A DNA stretch of 64,000 bases from Photobacterium indicum. Its GTDB lineage: Bacteria > Pseudomonadota > Gammaproteobacteria > Enterobacterales > Vibrionaceae. Positions 8,946 through 17,615 of this stretch are shown piece by piece (positions within the stretch are counted from its first letter, which is position 1; the number at the start of each line of letters is the position of its first letter). The notes beneath the pieces were generated by a model. That model was not told where the DNA came from. It saw only the letters and a list, made by a program, of their open reading frames with translations, and did no database searches. The translations under genes were made by a program, and so were the position numbers. The stretch lies in the NCBI RefSeq assembly GCF_003026215.1, contig NZ_PYOC01000003.1, positions 186,001 through 250,000 of the forward strand, written 5' to 3'.

Positions 8946-10877
8946 TTATTGTTTATACCCATTTTCAAACGCATTCTTTAAACTTGAAAATAACTTAGCC
9001 CTTTCTATCGGCTTAGGAATGTAATCATTCATCCCCGCGGTTAAACAGCGCGTTTTTTCATCATCAAGCACATTTGCAGTTAAAGCAATTATCCTCGGTT
9101 GATGACTTAAATTAAGTACTCTAATTGCTTTGGTAGCCTCAAGCCCTCCCATATTAGGCATTTGGCAATCCATTAATACCAAATCAACTTTTTGTTGTTT
9201 AATAAAATCGATAGCTTGAATACCATCACTTACCATTGAAATAGTGGTTAGCCCTAATGTTTTCAATAGTGCTTTAACTAATTGTTGGTTCACCATACTG
9301 TCTTCAGCAACCAAAATATGCTTGTCGGCATAATTTGATAAATTGAAATTTGGAGAGCATTTTTTTTCAACTACCGGTGCGGCAACTTCATCCAACTGAA
9401 CGTCAAAGTAAAACTCAGTTTCAACTGATGGCTGGCTCTTTACCTCAAGCTTCGAGCCCATTAATTTACATAGACTATTCGATATAGATAGCCCTAAACC
9501 CGTACCACCATATTTACGCGATATCGAACCATCGGCTTGGGTGTAAGAATCAAAAATAATTATTTGTTTATCTAAATCAATCCCAATTCCTGTATCTTTT
9601 ACTTTAAAGCGTATACATGTGCCATTTTTTGTTTTATTAATTAACGTAACAGAGAGGGTTACCTTACCATGCTCTGTAAATTTAACGGAATTACCCAGCA
9701 AGTTAGTCAATATTTGCTTAATACGACATTCATCACCAAGGTAATGAGAAGCTAACTTCGGATCGATATCCTTTTCAAGGATAATACTTTTCCTCTCAGC
9801 CTCATATATAATGGACATCAAGCTAGACTTTATTAATTCTGTTATTGCTATGGGGGTATAGTTCAACGTCACATTACCGCTTTCAAGCTTTGAGTAATCC
9901 AAAATCTCATTTATTATGCTTAATAAGGATTGTGCAGATTCTTTAATATAACTAACTTGGCGCTTTGCTTCTTCATCTAGCGGTTGAGACTCTAAACACT
10001 GGATAAAACCCAAAACCCCATTCATAGGTGTGCGTATTTCATGGCTCATGTTAGCCATAAAATCCCCTTTAATGGTAAGCGCTTTATTCAATGCTAATGT
10101 ACGAGCTTCAAGTTTCTTATTGAGGGCTTCCATTTTTAGGCCATGTAAATGAATGCATTTATCTGCATGGTCTATTTCTTTTGCCAATACAGTCACCTCC
10201 CCTTCTGATTGTTTAACAGGGTTAATCGAAACCTGACCAGTACCCACTTTGGGTAACTCGCCAATTAAATGATTTAATGGCCGCGTTACCTCTCGATACA
10301 TGTAATATAGTGTATATACTAATAGCACTACGAATGGAAAAATAAAAAGTACCAACTGGGTGAGTATTGCTTGTATAACATCAGATGAGAAGTAAAAAAC
10401 AACATACTTAAGTATTGGTAAATTATTAAAATCTAACGAATAGCTTAGTTTATAATTCCCTTTATAAATTGATATGCCTTCTTGATAATCAAGATGATAA
10501 TCAGTTATATCAGACATACTATTATTGGTGTAAAAATGCACCAAATTATCATCTAGATCATATATAGCAACAGAACCTATTTCATTGTAATTACTAAATA
10601 GACGGTTTAACTCGATACTTTTTTCTGTATTATCAAAAATCGTCGCGTCGATAATAAGTTGACTTGATGAGTTCATCACAGTTTGTATATCTTTTGATAT
10701 TCGCTGAGTATTCGAGGTATAAGTAATATACAGCGTTGCCATAAATGACATCAACATTACGACGCCCATAATTACGGCGATTTTTTTGAAAATAACACTG
10801 TTAGTAAACCTTTCCAATTCCATGATTGGTCTAACCCTCTTCGTCATACCCCAATATGCATTATTTAATATAAACAT
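8946..10877 (-). CDS. Hybrid sensor histidine kinase (BarA-like, no HPt domain)
   Basis: Inner-membrane two-component sensor, up to 643 aa. A first membrane helix (about 30-51) and a second (about 165-190) bracket a periplasmic sensor of roughly 110 residues without a recognisable domain. Then come a linker, HisKA (FMANMSHEIRTPMNG, phosphorylated H279), HATPase (N box NLLGNSVKF, DTGIGI, GGTGLGLSIS) and a receiver with phospho-Asp D570 (LVLMDCQMPNMGG) and TAGMNDYIPKPI. There is no C-terminal HPt, so phosphorelay would need a separate HPt protein. ATG 10877 forms TAATG with the stop of the original rhodanese frame; ATG 10847 and ATG 10823 (MELERF) are alternatives. The rhodanese gene immediately upstream suggests one operon. 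Confidence 0.88.
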   Translation of the reverse strand: MFILNNAYWGMTKRVRPIMELERFTNSVIFKKIAVIMGVVMLMSFMATLYITYTSNTQRISKDIQTVMNSSSQLIIDATIFDNTEKSIELNRLFSNYNEIGSVAIYDLDDNLVHFYTNNSMSDITDYHLDYQEGISIYKGNYKLSYSLDFNNLPILKYVVFYFSSDVIQAILTQLVLFIFPFVVLLVYTLYYMYREVTRPLNHLIGELPKVGTGQVSINPVKQSEGEVTVLAKEIDHADKCIHLHGLKMEALNKKLEARTLALNKALTIKGDFMANMSHEIRTPMNGVLGFIQCLESQPLDEEAKRQVSYIKESAQSLLSIINEILDYSKLESGNVTLNYTPIAITELIKSSLMSIIYEAERKSIILEKDIDPKLASHYLGDECRIKQILTNLLGNSVKFTEHGKVTLSVTLINKTKNGTCIRFKVKDTGIGIDLDKQIIIFDSYTQADGSISRKYGGTGLGLSISNSLCKLMGSKLEVKSQPSVETEFYFDVQLDEVAAPVVEKKCSPNFNLSNYADKHILVAEDSMVNQQLVKALLKTLGLTTISMVSDGIQAIDFIKQQKVDLVLMDCQMPNMGGLEATKAIRVLNLSHQPRIIALTANVLDDEKTRCLTAGMNDYIPKPIERAKLFSSLKNAFENGYKQ

Positions 10878-10940
10878 TATTTTTCTACAGGTAATTCATT
10901 CGCAGACCAGTCCAACCACGAGCCATCGTAATGCGCCACA

Positions 10941-11789
10941 TCAAAACCAGAGCGCTTCATAAGATAATATGATAATATGATAATATGATAATGTTGACGC
11001 TAAACCTTTATTACAATATGTAACGCTTTTTTTTGTTTTATCTAATGAAGAAAAAATAAGATCCATTTCCTCTTGGCTTTTTAATACACTGTCACCTTTT
11101 TCATTCTTTAAAAAAAAAGAAGAGATTAAAAGATTCTTTGCCGTCGGGATGTGACCATATTTTTCTGTCTTCGATTTTTCACCAATATACTCTTCTTGTG
11201 TACGTGAATCATAGAGTTGATAATCAGGGCTGAATGTTGCAACTTTAGCTAACGTCGTATTGGCATATACGTCAGCGTTTAACGATGGAATGTAACTCGT
11301 TTTTTGTGGAATAACTACCTGTCGGTTACTAGGGTATCCTTGTGTATCCCAATATGTATAGCCCTCTTCTAAGATCACAACATCACTAATGCCATAGAGC
11401 TCTAGCACCCAAAATATTCGTGCTGCATGCTTAACATCGCCACTATCGTAAAGTACTATGAGCTTACTTTTATCAATACCTTTTTCACGCAGCAATGGTG
11501 CTATTTCATTCTTCCCTTTAACATAGAAAGAATTCTTTTCGGTTTTATATGACATCTCTGTCGGGAAACTTATTGCACCCGGTATATGCCCATTCTCATA
11601 TGCACTCTGATCACGAGTATCATAGATAACGACTTCATCACTGTTTAAATTCTTATTCAGCCATGCACTATCCACCGCATACTTAGAAGCAGTAGCACTT
11701 GAGATATTAACCCCTGAAGAGTGAATGAATACACCAACCCCTAAAAGAATTAACCATAAAAAACGAGGTATAGACTTCATTCTTTTCAT
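10941..11789 (-). CDS. Exported two-domain rhodanese-like sulfurtransferase, frameshifted near its C-terminus
   Basis: From ATG 11789 (GGGGAT upstream) there is a signal peptide (MKRMKSIPRFLWLILLGVGV), then two rhodanese domains. The first has VVIYDTRDQSAYENGHIPGA, the second QLYDSRTQEEYIG and the active-site loop SVTYCNKGLASTL with the catalytic cysteine present. After YYH the frame runs through an 8-bp tandem repeat and ends at 10941 with a non-family tail (IIILSYEALWF). The next frame, from about 10962 down to TAA at 10877-10879, encodes LMKRSGFDVAHYDGSWLDW and SANELPVEK, a proper rhodanese C-terminus. So the present gene is out of frame by two extra (or one missing) repeat units. It may be phase-variable or decaying. 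Confidence 0.8.
   Translation of the reverse strand: MKRMKSIPRFLWLILLGVGVFIHSSGVNISSATASKYAVDSAWLNKNLNSDEVVIYDTRDQSAYENGHIPGAISFPTEMSYKTEKNSFYVKGKNEIAPLLREKGIDKSKLIVLYDSGDVKHAARIFWVLELYGISDVVILEEGYTYWDTQGYPSNRQVVIPQKTSYIPSLNADVYANTTLAKVATFSPDYQLYDSRTQEEYIGEKSKTEKYGHIPTAKNLLISSFFLKNEKGDSVLKSQEEMDLIFSSLDKTKKSVTYCNKGLASTLSYYHIIILSYEALWF
10963..10992. repeat. 8-bp tandem repeat (GATAATAT) x3.75 in the rhodanese gene
   Basis: Three exact copies of GATAATAT plus the partial copy GATAAT. Because 8 is not a multiple of 3, each gain or loss changes reading frame. Losing two units, or gaining one, would join YY to LMKRSGFDV and restore the full-length protein. Confidence 0.95.
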
Positions 11790-12129
11790 TATGATCCCCA
11801 GCCAACAACAATACGCAAGATGGCTGAAGCCAGTTACTCTAAGCCCATCAACGTGTGACATGCCTATAATAGAAGCAATTTTCTTACCAAAATTATTCAA
11901 GTTGTATCCAGTTGATAAGTCGCTCACAACCTCATTTCGAGCCGAAAAATCAGCAATTAAGTGCATTTTGCAATGCTTTTTAACATGTAAAATAAAACAC
12001 TAGCTGGCGCTATATAAAACAAGCGAAAAATTAGTGACGAAACATATTGCTTACATTCCATCAGAAATTAAGCCTGCTACTTTCCGGTCAAAAACCAGAT
12101 AACAACACTGTATACTGGTAGAGTTCCAC
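11790..12129. other. Intergenic region between rhodanese and gap (promoters expected)
   Basis: Divergent intergenic region. The extended open frame of the rhodanese up to 11966 has no Shine-Dalgarno and no similarity that I recognise, so I treat it as non-coding. TATACT at 12111-12116 could be a -10 box for the gap leader. Nothing else stands out. Confidence 0.4.
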
Positions 12130-12280
12130 CCTTTAAACACAATCCAGTTCACAGTTTAAAGGCCTTAATTTTACTAGGACAATAACTCAACATCTATTAC
12201 AATCCCGTCACATAAAAACAATAAAAACCTTCAGGTCTTTAAGCCTGTTTTATTCCCTAACGTGAAAGGTTCCTAGTAAA
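12130..12280 (+). promoter_or_regulatory. Structured 5' leader of the long-form gap gene
   Basis: Two perfect 9-bp inverted repeats: CCTTTAAAC (12130-12138) with GTTTAAAGG (12154-12162), and TTTACTAGG (12170-12178) with CCTAGTAAA (12272-12280). The last arm abuts the ATG at 12282. AACCTT further inside can also pair with AAGGTT, next to the only Shine-Dalgarno-like AAAGG. The layout suggests control of translation through leader folding. I do not recognise a known riboswitch class. Confidence 0.45.
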
Positions 12281-12281
12281 G

Positions 12282-13721
12282 ATGAGTCCGGAAAAATACC
12301 TTCTAGACTGGCAAGCAAGCCAGACGAATGCAGAATCCATCTCACCACTTCTTGGCCAGTTATACCGACAGAAAGGCGTTGAAGTCATTTTGTTTGGTCG
12401 CCAGTTAGTTAACGCATCAACCATAGACATTATCAAAGCTCACCGTGTGGCACGTCGTTATACTGGTGATGAGCTATCCCCCGCTCAAACACTTCCTTTA
12501 ATCAAGCAACTTGCTGAGCTAGAACTCTCGCCTTGCCGTATAGATGTAGGTCAACTTGCTCATTCTTATTGGAAAAACCAAGAAGATGAACAAGGCTTAA
12601 ATGATTATTTGCAAACGGCTTTAGTTGACTCTTTAAATAGCTCAGAATCTGTTGTGCCGCGCGATGTCGTTTTATATGGTTTCGGCCGTATTGGGCGTTT
12701 ACTTGCTCGCTTATTAATTGAAAAAAGCGGTCAAGGCTACCCATTACGTTTACGTGCAATTGTTGTACGTGGCGGAAAAGAAGGTGACCTTGAAAAACGC
12801 GCTAGCTTATTACGCCGCGACTCAGTGCATGGTCCTTTTAATGGCAGCATTACTGTTGATGACAGTCGAAAAGCCATTATCGCTAACGGCAATTACATTC
12901 AAGTGATCTATGCCAATAAGCCTGAAGATATTGATTATAACGATTACGGCATTAACAATGCGCTAATCGTTGATAACACTGGTATTTGGCGAGATAGTGA
13001 AGGTCTAAGTCAGCATCTTGGTTGCCAAGGCGCTGAAAAAGTATTGCTAACCGCCCCTGGTAAAGGTGATATCAAAAATGTTGTATTTGGTGTTAACGAA
13101 TCTGTAATACAAGATAGTGACACAATCATTTCAGCCGCAAGCTGTACAACAAATGCAATTACCCCAGTGCTAAAAGCAGTTAATGATAAGTACGGTATTA
13201 TTTCGGGTCACATTGAAACCGTTCACTCATTTACCAATGATCAAAATCTGATTGATAATTTCCATTCAGGCGATCGTCGTGGTCGTTCAGCATCATTAAA
13301 CATGGTACTGACGTCAACTGGTGCAGCTAAAGCGGTAGCAAAAGCATTACCAGAATTGGCAGGTAAATTATCAGGTAACTCTATTCGAGTACCAACGCCA
13401 AATGTTTCGATGGCTGTTGCTAACTTGAATCTAGAGTCGAATGCCACCGCTGAAGATTTGAATGCTTATTTACAAGAAATGGCATTAGTTTCTCCGCTTT
13501 CTGGTCAGATTGATTTCACTAATTCAACAGAAGTTGTATCAAGCGATATCGTGGGTTCACGACATGCAGGTGTAGTCGATGGTGTCGCAACAATTGCACA
13601 AGATAACCGTTGCGTATTATATATCTGGTATGACAATGAATTTGGTTACAGCTGTCAGGTTGTACACTGTATGGAACAAATGATGGGCGTTAAATACAAA
13701 ACGTATCCAGCATTAAAATAA
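12282..13721 (+). CDS. Glyceraldehyde-3-phosphate dehydrogenase, long form
   Basis: NAD(P)-dependent GAPDH converting glyceraldehyde-3-phosphate to 1,3-bisphosphoglycerate or the reverse. 479 aa, about 145 more than classical GapA. The extra part is an N-terminal segment (about 1-125) rich in helices and without a motif I recognise. The dinucleotide fold starts at LYGFGRIGRL (G133-R139), the catalytic cysteine is C288 in SAASCTTNAITP, and the partner histidine is in HIETVHSFTNDQ. GDRRGRSASLNMVLTSTGAAKA and WYDNEFGYSCQVV are canonical. This long type is found beside ordinary GapA in several marine gammaproteobacteria; whether it favours gluconeogenesis or NADP cannot be read here. A structured leader precedes it and a terminator follows. 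Confidence 0.88.
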   Translation: MSPEKYLLDWQASQTNAESISPLLGQLYRQKGVEVILFGRQLVNASTIDIIKAHRVARRYTGDELSPAQTLPLIKQLAELELSPCRIDVGQLAHSYWKNQEDEQGLNDYLQTALVDSLNSSESVVPRDVVLYGFGRIGRLLARLLIEKSGQGYPLRLRAIVVRGGKEGDLEKRASLLRRDSVHGPFNGSITVDDSRKAIIANGNYIQVIYANKPEDIDYNDYGINNALIVDNTGIWRDSEGLSQHLGCQGAEKVLLTAPGKGDIKNVVFGVNESVIQDSDTIISAASCTTNAITPVLKAVNDKYGIISGHIETVHSFTNDQNLIDNFHSGDRRGRSASLNMVLTSTGAAKAVAKALPELAGKLSGNSIRVPTPNVSMAVANLNLESNATAEDLNAYLQEMALVSPLSGQIDFTNSTEVVSSDIVGSRHAGVVDGVATIAQDNRCVLYIWYDNEFGYSCQVVHCMEQMMGVKYKTYPALK

Positions 13722-13764
13722 GCGCCTTGTAATAAGGAAGCTAGATAAAAACCATCTAATTATT

Positions 13765-13797
13765 ATGCCGCCTTTAATTTTTATAGGCGGCATTTTT
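13765..13797 (+). terminator. Terminator after gap
   Basis: Perfect 8-bp GC-rich stem ATGCCGCC / GGCGGCAT followed by TTTTTATA. It also stands between the convergent ends of gap and bcsC. Confidence 0.85.
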
Positions 13798-13808
13798 ATA
13801 TGCTTATT

Positions 13809-16800
13809 TTAATCAAAATCACTGTAAAGCAATGGTGTATTGGCTGGTGTTGGAATCAATTGCCAACGGTCATTAAATGTATAACGTGCATAAAGAATAA
13901 AATGATTAGGTTCATAAAAATCTGAACGCTGTAAATCTAATGACGCCCCTATGTACCACCTTTTACTAACACGTTTTTCAAGGGCTGCAAGAAAAGAATA
14001 ACCAAATCCGCCACCTGTACTGGAACCACCTGTACTTGAATCGCTGGTGAATAAATAAGGTGCATCTTCTTTTGTCCAAGAATTTGAAATTGAGCCATTG
14101 AATAAATAAGCCCATGTATTATCGAAACGACCATAATAGTTAACAGGCAAAGATATCGAAAAGTAACTTTGAGGGCTGTAATAACCACCATGACCTAATG
14201 TATATTCACTTAGATTTTTGTCATAGGTTAAATACATTAAATTCATACCAAGGCTTAAGCGCTCATCATCCTCAGCAATCAATTTATAATAGCCCCCGCC
14301 TAACAACCCTATCCGAGTATTATCTTCAACTTTTTCACCCGTAATTTGATGATACTGTAGACTACTCCAAAAACCAGTGGGACCACCAATGTCGTAGCTA
14401 CCACCAAGTTTAACACCAGTTCGTACTACTCCACCCCACTCTGTACCTTCTTGGTCAATACTTCCTGCAGGTGGTGATCCCGAGGGGACAGATAACCCAG
14501 CATAAGACAACATACTACTCGTTTCAGGCCTACGTGAAAGTGTTGCATTCCACCCAAAATCTCGTATGTCACCATTCAAATTAACACCACCAACCCAAGT
14601 GGCATGATCAAAACCTATTGGTGTTGTACCAATATCTGCCGACCATGTTTCGGCTTCCCAACCGACCCCTAAAGCAGTACCAAATGCGCTTTGATCAATA
14701 GCTTCAGTGACATTTTCAGCTGACGTCTTGTTGAAATACTCTAATTCCCCCGAGCGGATACTCACAGAATCAATACGAATAAGTAGATGACCATTATATT
14801 CTGCAATCGGAATACGGGCTTCGATAGGTATTTGAAATGCAGTATTTTCACCATCTCTACCACTGTAATCAAAACCAAAAACAACATGCCCATCATTGCG
14901 GTCACGAAGTTTATCAATATCTCTTTTTACATTACGTGTTAACCAATAATCGTCAGCATTATCGTACAACTCGCGCAGTTCAGGTTTCTCTTCGTTTACT
15001 TGTAGGGGCGTTTTGCTCTTTTCTATACGATCTGAATTCAACGCTTGATAAGCCAAAGTATCCGCCATACCCCATTCATGGTTAACCATAGCAACGGACA
15101 TTGCATCACGATAATCCATCGCCTCGGCATCATGTTTAGTTAACAAGATTGAATTTAATGTATTTGCTTGATTTTTTCGGTCAATTTGATTGAAAACGAC
15201 AGCCACATCAACCAGTTGTTTCGCTGTTAATTGCGTTCGTTTAGCGTAAAGGTCTTCTGCTAGTTTGCTATATTGCGACGAGGTTTGTAATAGGACACTC
15301 GATTGTAGTACACCTATTTGACCATCTGTACGTAAGGGGCCTGCTTGCATTGATACTACTGTGTATAGGTTATTTGCTTCAGCATAATTGCCCGTTAGCA
15401 TTTTACTGTCTGCTTCAGATAGATAACGTCGAGTATTTAATTGCCGCAATGCGCTGTACTCAGATGAAGATAATCCATCACCATTAAACTGCTTTATCCA
15501 TTGTTCAAATACGTGGTATTTTTGAAGTTTTACGATTAATTCGCCATAACTCAATTGAGTCGAAAATGGCCATTGTTTATCAAAGATCAACTCATCAAAA
15601 ATCGTAATCGCTTTTGTTGGCTGCAATAACTCAACCCATGTTGATGCAATTCGCATCATGGCTTCTGGGTTAGATTTATAATTTATCGACAATAACTTTA
15701 GCTGCTGTTCGGCTTCAAAAGGTTGTACTAAAAATAAGGATTGGATATCACCAAGTTCAAGATCAAGCTTTAAACGAGCTAAATTCCGCTCTATTGCAGG
15801 CGAGCGTTGGGCAATATCTATTTTTTCTAATTCAGCTACTGCCGCGTTAAGTTGTCCGTTACGCGATAAATACAAAGCGTAAGCAAAACGCATTTCTGGT
15901 TCAGGAACATTATTCGTCCAAATCACCATTAAACGGTCGGCTCGTTCACTTTGTCCTGTCATTCGCAGTGCATCTGCGATATCAGCACGCTGCCAAGCTG
16001 ATGTTGGTTTTAACAAAAGCAATGCTTCCACTTTTTGACTTGCGAGAGGATTGTCTCCTGCCAATAATGCAGCTTGTACCTCTTTATTTAGCTGGTCTAT
16101 TTTCAGTTCGTTCACTTTCACTTTGACAATACGCTTCTGCTTACTTGAGTAAGTATCAGCTAACCTTATGGCTTGATCTGATTTATTTTGACTCAGTAAT
16201 AGATCAATTCTTCCTCTTAAAGCCGTGCTATTTAAACTATCTCGTTTTAACGCTTGGATATAATATCTATCCGCCTCTTTATAGTTCCCTTTTATTCCAT
16301 ATAGTTCTGCTAAGCGATTTAACGTATAAGGGTTATTGGGCTGAAGTGCTTTGGCTTTCTTATACTGCCGCTCTGCACGACTATATTGTTTTTTCTCTGT
16401 ATATTTATCACCTTGATCCACAAAAGCCCAATAAGAAGAAGTGTCTATTAAACTTTTCCATTTCGATTGGTTGTCAGGGTCATTGTCATTTTCCAGTGCT
16501 TTTTTAAAAAAAACTAATGCCTTGGTTTGATTCCCCCAACGTAAGTACACCTTACCCATGCCACCAAGAATTTCAGGATCATTAGGTCGAGTTGTCATTG
16601 CATATTGAAGTTGTCGAGCTGCTGCATTCGTTTGGTTCTTTTCTAGTAACGCTAACCCTTTTAGCTTCGCTAAGTAAGTTGGATCTTTACGCAACTCTTT
16701 TTCAGTAGCAAGGCGACGTTGCGCACTTTGATTTGCACGTTTTATCTCTAAATCTGTCGGGTAATAGCTTGCCAAGATCGCATACTGCTTTCCAACATCA

Positions 16801-17615
16801 TCAGTTATTGGTAATTGATTTAACGCTCTTAGCCATGCAGTTGCCGCCTGTTTACCAATATTAGGCTTAAGCGCTAACCGCTGATAAGTTGCTAAAATCC
16901 AAGGGTCTGCTGGGCTCTGTTTACGTATATGATTTGCCAATGCTAATTGAAAAATAGGAACCCCTGGATAATTTAAGTTCAGTAGCTCCAATTCCGATTT
17001 AACATGAGACCAATGGCTATCAATATTACCTTCAACTTGTAGGTATTCGAGTTGAAGTACCTCTGTTGGCATTCCGTTAGGGAATAACTTTTGATAGGCT
17101 TTTAATGCTTCTTCATTACGCCCTGATCGCGCAAGTAAGCGGGCATGTTGAAACTCTGCTTTCTTTTCATATTTTATAGCAAAAATTACTGTTAATTTTT
17201 CAGTTTGCTTAGCATTGGGTGCCAATGACTTAAGCTGCTCAAAAGTCGCTTTCGCGTCATCAATTTGATTAAGCTTTAAGTACATATTGGTTTGATAATA
17301 AAGCCCATCAAGATTGTTTGGTTCAATCGCGAACAAACGCTCTAACGTACTTAATACAATATCATTCCGACTCATTGCTTGGGCAAATTTAAGCTGGCTA
17401 GAGAGCCACTCTACCGAGTCGACCTTCTGTAAATTCGAAAAGAAAATAACATTTGCACTATTGAGTTGATAAACTTGAGAGGTATCTTTTTTCGTTGATT
17501 GAGAGCCAGTCATTCCATTTCCGGAATTATATCCAGCAGCCAATGTTGGGCTTGTGCCCAAGGCTAGCGTTAAACCGATAAATAGTCTACGATAGACCTT
17601 TGTTTTCACTGACAT
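13809..17615 (-). CDS. bcsC: Cellulose synthase outer-membrane channel subunit BcsC
   Basis: Exports the cellulose chain across periplasm and outer membrane. 1268 aa, with a signal peptide (cleavage near TLAAGY). A long periplasmic TPR superhelix (about 60-840) shows repeated units such as LGGMGKVYLRWGNQTKALVF and NPYTLNRLAELYGIKGNYKEA. The C-terminal third (about 900-1268) alternates polar and aromatic residues like a beta-barrel and ends with the short tail LLYSDFD. Somewhat longer than E. coli BcsC (about 1157). It overlaps bcsZ by 10 bp and is the last gene of the bcsRQABZC run, as in enterobacteria. Confidence 0.95.
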   Translation of the reverse strand: MSVKTKVYRRLFIGLTLALGTSPTLAAGYNSGNGMTGSQSTKKDTSQVYQLNSANVIFFSNLQKVDSVEWLSSQLKFAQAMSRNDIVLSTLERLFAIEPNNLDGLYYQTNMYLKLNQIDDAKATFEQLKSLAPNAKQTEKLTVIFAIKYEKKAEFQHARLLARSGRNEEALKAYQKLFPNGMPTEVLQLEYLQVEGNIDSHWSHVKSELELLNLNYPGVPIFQLALANHIRKQSPADPWILATYQRLALKPNIGKQAATAWLRALNQLPITDDVGKQYAILASYYPTDLEIKRANQSAQRRLATEKELRKDPTYLAKLKGLALLEKNQTNAAARQLQYAMTTRPNDPEILGGMGKVYLRWGNQTKALVFFKKALENDNDPDNQSKWKSLIDTSSYWAFVDQGDKYTEKKQYSRAERQYKKAKALQPNNPYTLNRLAELYGIKGNYKEADRYYIQALKRDSLNSTALRGRIDLLLSQNKSDQAIRLADTYSSKQKRIVKVKVNELKIDQLNKEVQAALLAGDNPLASQKVEALLLLKPTSAWQRADIADALRMTGQSERADRLMVIWTNNVPEPEMRFAYALYLSRNGQLNAAVAELEKIDIAQRSPAIERNLARLKLDLELGDIQSLFLVQPFEAEQQLKLLSINYKSNPEAMMRIASTWVELLQPTKAITIFDELIFDKQWPFSTQLSYGELIVKLQKYHVFEQWIKQFNGDGLSSSEYSALRQLNTRRYLSEADSKMLTGNYAEANNLYTVVSMQAGPLRTDGQIGVLQSSVLLQTSSQYSKLAEDLYAKRTQLTAKQLVDVAVVFNQIDRKNQANTLNSILLTKHDAEAMDYRDAMSVAMVNHEWGMADTLAYQALNSDRIEKSKTPLQVNEEKPELRELYDNADDYWLTRNVKRDIDKLRDRNDGHVVFGFDYSGRDGENTAFQIPIEARIPIAEYNGHLLIRIDSVSIRSGELEYFNKTSAENVTEAIDQSAFGTALGVGWEAETWSADIGTTPIGFDHATWVGGVNLNGDIRDFGWNATLSRRPETSSMLSYAGLSVPSGSPPAGSIDQEGTEWGGVVRTGVKLGGSYDIGGPTGFWSSLQYHQITGEKVEDNTRIGLLGGGYYKLIAEDDERLSLGMNLMYLTYDKNLSEYTLGHGGYYSPQSYFSISLPVNYYGRFDNTWAYLFNGSISNSWTKEDAPYLFTSDSSTGGSSTGGGFGYSFLAALEKRVSKRWYIGASLDLQRSDFYEPNHFILYARYTFNDRWQLIPTPANTPLLYSDFD

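Noticed and set aside
8651..8974. 107-codon frame opposite the end of anmK
   Set aside because: Runs through the terminator and overlaps two real genes; low-complexity Leu-rich product.
11790..11966. N-terminal extension of the rhodanese
   Set aside because: Signal peptide begins at 11789 with a ribosome site; the extension has neither.
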